Positions 55,661 through 64,000 of a stretch of 64,000 nucleotides of DNA are shown here, in pieces. Source of the stretch: Cliona cf. orientalis (Eukaryota > Porifera > Demospongiae > Clionaida > Clionaidae); the NCBI GenBank assembly GCA_963930775.1, contig OZ005689.1, positions 15,902,760 through 15,966,759 of the forward strand, in the 5' to 3' direction. The first letter of the stretch is position 1. Each line of letters begins with the position of its first letter. The notes beneath the pieces are model-generated. The model ran no database searches, was not told where the DNA came from, and saw only the letters and a program-made list of their open reading frames with translations. Both the position numbers and the translations under genes were made by a program.

Positions 55661-57000
55661 GGGACTTATTTCTGCTGTTTCTGCCTAGATTTGTGAGTAC
55701 TTGTTACCTCCAAAACTTTTAGTGGTCCTTACTGTGACATATAGGTTTTTTCTGGTGCTGATTTCAATAATATGCATCACTGCAGGTCATTGATGGCCTA
55801 CGTTTTTGTGGAATATACTTTTTAGGTAGTTTCATTATAGCTAGAAATAGTTATAGTTTGGTATTGTGGAAAGACTCACTCTGCTGGGCTCTAAAGATAG
55901 TTAATATACAGAGGCCCCAGGTTCAGCAGTAACCTAAAGCAGTATTGAAGTCCCACTATCATTCTACCGGTATTTGCAAGTGCTATCCAACAGTATTTGT
56001 AACATAATCGTAATTAAAATAAAACATTTCAAGGCAATAATATTATGGCATACCCATCCAAACCACTTTCTCCATATAAACTTAATACAAACAAAAATGA
56101 AGCTAGCGGCGTGTCTGTGCAACCAATTTACATGGTTAAGAGGTCAAATGATAGCTCATTCTGTGAGCTATCTGGTGCAATTTGTTTCGTGACTGAACTC
56201 CTAACCAGAGCTGAGATATTGTAGATTATCTGGGGACCCTTGGTGGCCCATAGTTTGTATGGTGCCATGTCTGTAGTACTATGCAAGGAGCAAAAAGAGA
56301 GACAGTAGTGAGTAACTTCAAAAGGTTGTAGAACCAAGAAAGCAGAGTAAATCCCCAGCAATATGCATATTGTTCGGCTGCTCTAAGGTTGCTCTTCATG
56401 CCTGTAGCATCCTTGTACCACTTTTCAGAACTTTTCGAAATTCTTTGGACACGCTAATATTGGGCGCGCCCTGTGCCCACTTTAATTGAATTTTTGAACT
56501 AATGAGCTCATTAAGAAGCAACTAGGCCTTATGTATGGACACAATGCCTTTAAAGAGAGAAGGTTATCGTCCCAGACCACGCCCACCGCCAGTCAAAGTA
56601 AGTCAAAGTCAAAGTTCATATTTACTGCCCAAACAGGATACACAATACAGTGTAGATATACTTATACTATGATAGAAAATTACACAAATTTACTTAGCTA
56701 ATTTTAAACCAATAGTAAAAAGTTCTTCAGAACATGAACAAATAGTGTCAAATAGAGAGTCAATATCCATGTTGAGGTCGGTGTGCTGGGTTAAAAAGTG
56801 ATTGTTCAGTGCGTGGTCAGATGGAATAGTTTCACTGCATAGTTCCAGCTGACCATGTACCATGCGCTCGCGCACCAGCTATGCAGCGCATAACCCCTTG
56901 GCCGTTTGGGCGCGCGGGAATTTCAAATTGGTTTGATATTTAAGTTAACCCTCTCCTCTGATACACCACGTGTACTGTTCACTGCAATCATACTGCACTC
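55661..57000. other. Intergenic DNA
   Basis: No supported gene. A GTCAAAG tandem (56592-56612) precedes an old repeat-like stretch, GTTCATATTTACTGCCCAAA. A reverse-strand frame of 61 codons at 56875-56690 has no recognisable domain. Confidence 0.4.
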
Positions 57001-57011
57001 GAGTATTGAAG

Positions 57012-57610
57012 ATGGCTAAGTTACTATCACTGAGGCAAAGGAAGTCACTCATGGGACGGAAAACCACCTCATTCTAAGAGGGATTTTACAACAAGGGAGC
57101 TCTTCTTCCTCCTCACATAAGAAACAGCACAAATAATTGCTATGCTAACAGTGTCCTCCAATGCTTGTGTAACAACAGTGTATTTAGAAATGCGTGCACG
57201 GCAGCAGGCAAATTTGCTGATGGTACATAAGAAATCAGCCATAAACTGTAGTCTTAATAAGTGTACAGTACAATAATAATGTAGGTATCCTTAGAGGAGT
57301 CTGAGATACTGTTAATGAGTACTGTGACAGTTATTCTCGAAGCAAAACTGTGCTCAGTGCATCCACCATGACAGCATTCCTGAAAGCAAAGTACAGCAAC
57401 CAACATTGTTACAATGTGATGCACATGAGTTCTTAACATTTCTTGTCACCAATCTGCTGGAAAAGCTATCACCTGAGTAAGAATTACAACAAAATCGATT
57501 TAATAGTATAGGATTATGTAGCATAATTTTTAATAGGGACAGAGATTTTTTTACGAAATACACATGTGAACACAACAAAAACAAGTGTGTGGCACAACTA
57601 GCCACCTATG
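57012..57610 (+). pseudogene. Ubiquitin-specific protease fragment
   Basis: Near 57095-57185 one frame reads NSTNNCYANSVLQCL, the cysteine box of USP-type deubiquitinases (usually N-x-G-N-T-C-Y-x-N). Near 57395-57475 another frame reads LLQCDAHEFLTFLV, matching the QQDAHEF box, and ends at a possible donor. A third piece, YTCEHNKNKCVAQ, lies near 57555. Stops and frame changes separate them, and the histidine box is missing. The family removes ubiquitin from proteins; this fragment cannot be functional as it stands. Confidence 0.65.
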
Positions 57611-57744
57611 TTTTAATAGTGTGCAGTGACATGCATGCCCCTCAATATTACAAGCTGAATAGGAAAGTAACCTGTTAGTTTACTTGCACACCCCAGGCAA
57701 GTGAAAATTTGTAGTTAGTGATATAATATATATATATGTGAAAA

Positions 57745-58222
57745 GCATAGTTGACAAGTTTTTGAAAATGGAAACCGGGACATTTGACCACACCCACCAT
57801 TTAAACCACACCCATCATTTAAACCGCACCCACTACCACTGTATAATCAATAAAGATGAGACAGAACTGAGCAGTCATAGACGCGCGATTTTTTAATGAA
57901 ATTCATGATGACATTTAATGATATTCATGACAAAAAATAAAATTAAAAGCCACCCGCCCGCCTGGGGAAATTCCTGAACATAGGATGAGAAACTAATAAT
58001 CAATTTTGCTTGGCCTTAGTAGTCCAACAGTTACTTTGAAGCTCTTTGGGACACTTGCACACTACTTGCCTTCTTACTCTTGGACAGTAGCTCCTTTGGC
58101 AGTTTGATCTCATCTCATGTGCCACACCCCCAGTCTGGACTGCTCTACCGGGACATGACCGGGACAGGAGGCCAAATATCGAGACTGTCCCGGTCAAAAC
58201 GGGACGGTTGGCAACTATGTGG
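57745..58222. mobile_element. Diverged MITE with CATAGTTG ends
   Basis: CATAGTTGACAAG at the left and GGTTGGCAACTATG at the right are imperfect inverted repeats. Inside each are GGGAC/GTCCC blocks (AACCGGGACATTTGAC, CTGTCCCGGTCAAAACGGGA). Three CCACACCCA-like repeats lie near 57790-57840. No TSD was resolved. Confidence 0.5.
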
Positions 58223-58599
58223 AAGCAAAACACTGCTAAATAAATAGAGAATGAATTAGCTTCTTTTCCAAAGCTGCTTTGCATTGACATTACGAAAACT
58301 CAAGACAGGTGTGTATACCCATACATAATGTACTTATAGTACATGTAAATGTTAGCACCAGTTTGCATACACAATAAAATTGGACATTCACACATCGCAA
58401 TGCGCATAATTAATTCTTATCCAGGTAAAGTGTGTATTATAAATATTTGATTCAAAATCAACAATCACAATACATAACCATGAATGTCAGAACACCACCC
58501 TAGTAACCCCAAGACATCAATACATCAGTTAGGGGAAAGAGAGCCTGGTACACACTGTCTGCGCATGCCCCGCTGCTCCGGCCATAAATTTAGTTCAGT

Positions 58600-58810
58600 T
58601 CAATTTTTGTCTATAGGCAGGAACAATGCAGTCTTGTGAACAGGCTTCGTAAAGACTCCTGATTGGGTCTTTACCTCAAGAACACGCACCAAGCCATCGA
58701 TATCGCTACCAGTAAAAGCTTAAGCATCTTGCCCAGAGGCCACTGAGTACTGTAGGAAACATGCCACCATCATGAAGAACCACGATATCTCCAACAGAGA
58801 TGTTTCTGGT
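58600..58810 (-). pseudogene. BEL/Pao-like integrase C-terminal relic
   Basis: On the minus strand, shifted frames give VGDIVVLHDG followed by SDIDGLVRVLEVKTQSG and VFTKPVHKTALFLP, the typical end of BEL/Pao-type polyproteins. Frame changes separate the parts. Confidence 0.55.
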
Positions 58811-59042
58811 AAGTTTGTGCCACTTGACGAATCTTCAGAGACTGGTCAGATATTGCAATTGCTTCTTGCCTCCCCCTGCATACAGGACTATGGTTTAGCT
58901 AGTGACCCTCTAGTAAGCAACATACAATGTCATGTTTCCTTTGTCTTTCAATCATAAACTCATACAGTGGATTGAGTATTACCACTCTACATGTACAGCA
59001 CCTCACACTGCAGTGTGTAGTTGACGAGCCCACACTGGGATT

Positions 59043-59374
59043 CAGGGGCGTGTCCAGCGGGGGGCTCAGGGGGCTGGAGCACCCCCCTAAGGTCTGGCAC
59101 AACATCCAACTTAGTAGCTGTGTGACAACTATTGTTACTGAAAAGCAACAACTGATAGCTAAGACCAACAATAAACTTACTGGACTCGCTCTAAAAGGAA
59201 GTTTCTCGTCGCTGCTAGGCCAAAAACAGCCTTCTTTATCATCAAGCTGTCTTCAAGAACGCGTTAATGAGGGGCGTGGTCAATGTTTTGGGGGCGTGGC
59301 TAAAAACTTTGCGCGCGCGCTTCGCGCGCGTTTGGCTCAGCACCTACCTTCCTTAAATCCTGGACACGCCCCTG
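59043..59374. mobile_element. CAGGGGCGTG-end MITE, 332 bp, 5-bp TSD
   Basis: Ends CAGGGGCGTGTCCAG and, inverted, CTGGACACGCCCCTG, with GGATT on both sides. A GC palindrome (GCGCGCGCTTCGCGCGCG) lies near the right end. Fits hAT-type termini with 5-bp duplications. It does not encode protein. Confidence 0.85.
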
Positions 59375-59463
59375 GGATTAGCAAAGACATAATTACTCAC
59401 TGGTATAACAACAATGCACATGTTCAATCCAATTATACACAAGCACTATGTAATGATGTAATA

Positions 59464-62426
59464 GCGGTAATTACCGAATATTGACCAGTACCTAATATCA
59501 ACCAGCTATCTTCGACCTCCTGCACCTATTTTCGACCATCGTAGTATCCCTCAATAAACGGGAATTTACGGATACTTATCAGTACACCTGAAGTGCTCAA
59601 GAGTATCATGGCTGGAAAGCACAAAAGGAGACGCTGAAAGGGAGCACCGAAGCCTAAACTTAGTAACAACTGACCGAAAAAGTATCGTCAGTGGACAAAA
59701 GAATCAATGGCTGGCGCAATGAAGAGCTATTTGGATGGGAAAATGGGAATGAACAGGGCAGCTGACCAGTATGGCGTACCAAGGACAACGTTGAAAGATA
59801 GGTTGTCTGGGAGAGTGACTTTGGGCACCAACCCTGGACCTGTACCTTATTTGACACCCGAAGAAGACGAGCTTGTTAAGCACTTGCTGACGTGTGCTGA
59901 TATTGGATATCCGAAAACAAAGCAAGAAGTATTAGCGATCATTCAACAGGCTATCCACAAGAAAAGAGAAGATGCTGCAAAAGAATTTACAGGGAAGGGG
60001 TGGTGAAATCAATTTGTTGAAAGAAGGCCAGATATCATGCTCCGAAAAGGTGATGCTCTGGCAATTCCTCGAACCAATGCTGTCACGGCAGCGAATATTG
60101 CACAGTATTGTAACAGCCTACTCAAGAAGACACTGGAGGAGATCAGTCTCATGGGATGCCCCAACAGAATTTACAACATGGATGAATCAGGAATGCCTTT
60201 AGATCATAAGCCGCCAAAGGTTGTGGCTCGAAAGGGCACAAGAAAAGTACATTGCCGTACTTCTGGAAACAAATTACAGATATATAGCTAACTGTGCTTG
60301 TGTGTGCCAATGCCACAGGGTCAGTTGTTCCTCCTATGGTAATTTTCGAGCGTCAGCGCTTTAACCCAGAATGGAGCAAAGGTGAAGTGCTCTGCAGCAG
60401 ATCGGACACTTTCATATAATGAATGACCATCAACCAGCAGTTGGTGGCCGGGTTGGTGGAATGTGCTTTATAAACTGCTCGGTTAGCCAGTAATAAAACA
60501 GTTCTTGATCCGTCCAACCCTTCTCGGACATACCGTAGAGAGTGTCTGGTATTATCATCTTCTGTTTGCCTCCTCATTCTACTCACATTGCACAACCATT
60601 AGATGTGAGCTTTTTTCGTCCCTTGAAAGTATATTGGTCGGAAGTGTGCCACCTGTTCATGCAAGAGAATCCCGGGAGCTAGTGTTGTGTTTTAGTGGCA
60701 AGGGAGGTGCAACATATTATGGTCCTAGCGACAACAAGTCTACCTCATTTTCTTTTGAATAGATAGAACTGTTCACTACCTGGTACGAAAATGGATATGA
60801 CATCTGTATACTGATGCTGAGTACATGATCTGGTTGGCTGAAACTCATCCTGATGCTTTACCAGATTACTATAGCAATCCTGAGGATTATATTAATCAAC
60901 GTTCAGATCCCTTTCGACCACTTGAAGAGGATGATCCAGTTGGCGACAAACAGAGTGATAACGATGGAGCTGATAATTCAAGCCACAATGGTGGTGAAAC
61001 ACCCGGAGAAAATGATATGGAAACAGAGAACACTGGAACACCTCATCCTGATAACAATACACTCGGGGGAAGGTGATATGGACACTGGTGGTAATGGAGC
61101 ACCTTCTTATCCTGATGATAGCATGCAACAATCAAGCACACCTGCTCAAAGGAATCCAGAAGCTACCGCAGTGTCTCGTGAGGTGCACACGCCTTCCAGT
61201 ACCTGTCGTCCGTCAACTACGTCAAGCAGAGCTTCATCCCTTGGATCTGAATCCAGAAGAAAACCACTCTCTCCGCTAACAGAATTTCTAACATTGCCTG
61301 ACATTCCTCCTACACAAAAATCATCAAAACCAAAAAAAATAGTGGAGCGCGTGTTCTCACAAGTGCCGATGCTATTGCAATGATGGAGGAAAGCAGAGGA
61401 AAAAGCGTGAAGAGGAAGAAGCTAAGGAACAGCGGAAGAGGGAGTGAGAGGAAAAGAAATTACAAAAGGAGGAAGAAAAACGAAAGAAAGCTGAAAAAAG
61501 GCAGAAATGAGAGGCAGAACAAAAGAGAAAAGCAGAGGAGAAGGAGATAGAAAAGAAGACTGCGGAGTTAAGGGAGGCTGAACGGAAGAGAAAAGCTAAT
61601 ATAAACTCAAGGAGCATCGTCAAGCCAACAAAGAGAACTACCCACGTAACAGAAAGTACCCTACAAGAAGCACCGGTGACGGGCTCCAATAGGAAGAGAT
61701 CAGCAGCAATGTGAATGTGCAATATGTTTTGGCGCGTATGAAGATGACCTCATCGATGGTGAATTGAGTCAAGAATGGATTCAGTGCACCAATGACGGGT
61801 GTGAAAAATGGATGCATGCCGAATGCCTCTCTACTAATGATGATAGACTGTATGTGTATCAGGTATGCAGCAATACCTTTGCTTAGAACCAGATCATGCT
61901 ACACTAACTGATGCTAATAAAAACCATTAATTATTATTGTGTAGAGAAGTACGTACTTATATATTGAATCATTCTTATTATAATGCAACGATTGTTTCAT
62001 TTCCTTATTTCAACAGTTTTAATTTATTACTATTGCTAACATTGACATTGCAACACAGAATTTATTGTGCATTGATCTATATGTGTGCAGCATCTGTGTG
62101 TGTATTGGGGTCAGTAGTGTATGTACTATTAATAGTCCCTTTATGGCCTCTTCAAAGGGCAGCTGTTCCTGCGTGGTTGACAATATTATGTCTATAGGAA
62201 GTAAACACAAGGTCGATTAATACGTACACATGGTCGATTATTGGGTTTAAAACACTAGTACATAAATGGTCATAACGTATAGCCCTGAAAGTTGCATTAT
62301 TATGTTGTAGGTAAGTGGTCGCTCTTTCTGCTGGTGATTGTTCGGTGCAAAGGTCACGTTCTGAAGCAGAGATACAGCTCTAAGTACATTAATGGTCGAT
62401 AATTGGTAATTTACGCTACCAACATA
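59464..62426 (+). mobile_element. pogo/Tigger DNA transposon, inactive
   Basis: TIRs of about 25 bp (GCGGTAATTACCGAATATTG and, inverted, TAATTGGTAATTTACGC) are flanked by TA at 59462-59463 and 62427-62428. It contains a pogo-family transposase relic with a PHD-like C-terminal finger. Stops, frame changes and an internal inversion inactivate it. Confidence 0.8.
59610..61890 (+). pseudogene. pogo transposase with HTH and PHD-like finger
   Basis: Psq-type HTH near 59720-59810 (MNRAADQYGVPRTTLKDRL). DDE domain begins YNMDESGMPLDHKPPKV (near 60170, first catalytic D) and goes on to VVPPMVIFERQRFNPEW. The expected next section (YGMSEKGWTDQELFYYWLTE through LVDGHS) is found on the minus strand between about 60540 and 60380. 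The forward strand resumes with IIIFCLPPHSTHIAQPLDVS (near 60565). An acidic linker and a lysine/glutamate-rich coiled coil (61380-61620, with stops) lead to a C-terminal finger near 61720-61860 (CAICFGAYEDD, WIQCTNDGCEKWMHAECL). Family: cut-and-paste transposases with TA targets. Confidence 0.75.
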
Positions 62427-62485
62427 CCGCCGATCTAAGACCCTTAAGTCTTACAACAAATAATAAGATGACGCACAAAAAGCTA

Positions 62486-63386
62486 CAGTGCAACCAAGCA
62501 AGAGAGCAAAACTTTTTTATTTCAGAATTTGAGCCTATTTGACTCATAAAATAAAATCTATTATAGATAAGAGTTTAAAATTTGGTGCCAATCTTCTTCA
62601 ACATAAACTCTACATAAAATTTAAATTATGGGATGTAATCATGATTACTTCCATTTTAATGGCTTCACAAGATAACATGGCTTTCCAAAATATGTTAGGC
62701 ACATTAAATGAGTATTGTTTTCGGTTAAGAGTGTGCGCTCTACCCAGTCATGCATATCCATATGACATGAGTGTAGAGGCTGTGCAGTGCATTGCTAACC
62801 AGATATTGTCCTAAAATCCCTTTCAGAGGGCAAAATATGTTAGGCACATTTTTCTTATTTAAGAAATTCCAATTGGTGGGCTGATAGCACTTGTAATAAA
62901 GTTACTACCGTATTTCTTCTAAAAATTCGGCCCTTCTAATTATTCGGCACCCTTTACCGAATGATTGAATATAGTCTCTAATTTTTCGGCAAAGGTCGTC
63001 ATGCGTATATGCTATAAACGGGAATGAAATGCGCACGCAGACAGAATGATGAATATTAACCTCTAAAAATTCGGCGAAGCTAAAGCAATATTATTATTTC
63101 CATGCCGAATTTTTAGAAGAAATACGGTAAATCCCAAATTTGAAGTCTTGACTCCTTACCACTTCCAAGATATAGCCACTTTTTATCCAAAATCAGTGAA
63201 AAATCTACGAAAACTGGCCTGCACATATGTGGCTTCTGTATTAGCTATATATGGGAAATTTGCAATTTTGTAAAACACAATAAAAATGATTTTGTGGCCA
63301 TTTTGATATCAAGTAGGTCTATCTATATAGTTTTTAGCCCAAAAATATGGTTTTAAAAAGTTTTGCTCTCTTGCTTGGTTGCACTG
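62486..63386. mobile_element. CAGTGCAACC-end mariner-type MITE, 901 bp
   Basis: Terminal inverted repeats of about 32 bp (CAGTGCAACCAAGCAAGAGA and inverse) are flanked by TA (62484-62485, 63387-63388). They are almost perfect, so the insertion is recent. It contains a nested CCGTA MITE. A 91-codon open frame at 62539-62814 has no recognised domain. Confidence 0.85.
62908..63127. mobile_element. CCGTA-end MITE, 220 bp
   Basis: Ends CCGTATTTCTTCTAAAAATT and, inverted, AATTTTTAGAAGAAATACGG, flanked by TA. It repeats AATTCGGC blocks internally. Nested within the mariner-type MITE. Confidence 0.85.
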
Positions 63387-63388
63387 TA

Positions 63389-63670
63389 GATTTAATGAGA
63401 TAAATATCAATAAAGTGTCAGCGTTGCTGAATAAAGATATGTCATATACATGGTTCTACTATAATTATTATTATACTATTTTTTTATTATGATTATATGA
63501 TCATTGAAAACGCGCATTATTCTGGTAAAGGTCGTCAATCGCTCCACATAATCTATAAACGTTATGAGCATGTAATATTAAAACATAGAGAGGTAGTTCA
63601 TGCATAAACAGTATCCTGCCTGTGCAAGATTGTCCATTAGTACCGTGCGCATGAGCAGATGGAAGCGGCA
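63389..63670. other. Intergenic DNA
   Basis: No gene. GGTAAAGGTCGTCAATCGCT at about 63523 matches the start of repeat R2, suggesting a truncated fourth copy. Confidence 0.4.
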
Positions 63671-63676
63671 TGAACT

Positions 63677-63964
63677 CAGGGGCGGATACAGAGGGAGGGC
63701 TAAGGGGGCTGTAGCCCTCCCCCTCAGCCCCAAAATTAATGTAGGCCGTATTTAATATAAAACTGAACTGTAGTCCCCAACCTTCGACTTACCACGAAAC
63801 TGACAATCAGAAACGTTGAAAACTAGCCTTACTGCAGCCGTTTGTGTTCGTTTACAGCCGTTCTTGTGGGCGTGGTCATGTGACAGTGGGCGTGGCCTAA
63901 TTTTTTCGCGCGCTTTGCGCGCGATTCTAGCCCCCTCCCTCACAAATGCTTGTATCCACCCCTG
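63677..63964. mobile_element. CAGGGGCGGATACA-end MITE, 288 bp, 5-bp TSD
   Basis: Ends CAGGGGCGGATACA and, inverted, TGTATCCACCCCTG, with GAACT on both sides. A CGCGCGCTTTGCGCGCG palindrome near the right end matches the MITE at 59043. Non-coding. Confidence 0.85.
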
Positions 63965-64000
63965 GAACTTCTGTACAAATATTATTATTATTGGGCCACT

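Overview
This is eukaryotic DNA. Genes are split by GT-AG introns, the intergenic DNA is AT-rich, and transposable elements of many classes lie nested in each other. The gene content (an Ig/FN3 transmembrane receptor, a cysteine-rich multi-pass membrane protein family, a giant MBL-fold/FN3 protein, DUF6589-type, DIRS, pogo and MULE elements) points to an invertebrate. I infer a demosponge, possibly Amphimedon or a relative, without a database check. No bacterial operon, CRISPR array or rRNA gene was seen.

Layout. 1-6.2 kb: a (+) multi-exon gene with a P-loop ATPase region and a C-terminal PHD-like finger, with one in-frame stop. 6.4-7.7 kb: a 42-bp satellite. 8.5-9.7 kb: a Ty3/gypsy integrase relic (-). 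10.3-12.1 kb: an Ig/FN3 type I receptor gene (+) with frameshifts. 15.7-17.5 kb: a multi-pass membrane protein pseudogene (-). 18.2-18.6 kb: a MITE with a 10-bp target duplication. 19.5-26.0 kb: a related MITE split by a 5,976-bp DNA transposon (19911-25886). That transposon has long terminal inverted repeats (TIRs), 9-bp target site duplications (TSDs), a RecQ-like helicase gene (+) and a convergent DUF6589-like transposase gene (-). I think it belongs to the helicase-bearing Academ-like group.

26.7-48.2 kb: one very large (-) gene. A 30-codon first exon at 48212-48122 joins in phase, across an 11-kb intron, to an 8.5-kb exon and two smaller ones. Together they encode 3,396 residues: ComEC-like MBL fold, long beta-rich middle, FN3-like modules and a coiled-coil end. 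Its first intron holds a degenerate DIRS-like tyrosine-recombinase retrotransposon (about 38.4-45.0 kb), itself broken by two further insertions, plus other MITEs and repeats.

48.3-55.1 kb: two tandem Mutator-like (MULE) elements in the same orientation, separated and flanked by the same 9-10 bp. The first carries an intact seven-exon gene of 1,003 codons: WRKY/GCM1-like zinc region, MULE transposase, SWIM finger and a canonical CXXC (unmethylated-CpG-binding) zinc finger. The left end lies about 36 bp upstream of a TATA box for the giant gene. 57-58.8 kb: relics of a ubiquitin-specific protease and a BEL/Pao-like integrase. 59.5-62.4 kb: a dead pogo/Tigger element with a C-terminal PHD-like finger and a roughly 160-bp in-place inversion. 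62.5-64 kb: nested mariner-type, CCGTA-type and 5-bp-TSD hAT-type MITEs.

The best candidates for new biology are the helicase transposon and its short relatives, the MULE that carries a CXXC reader domain, a family of hairpins with a conserved core but locus-specific arms, and the giant MBL protein. Splice sites, phases and domains were read by eye; no search was run.
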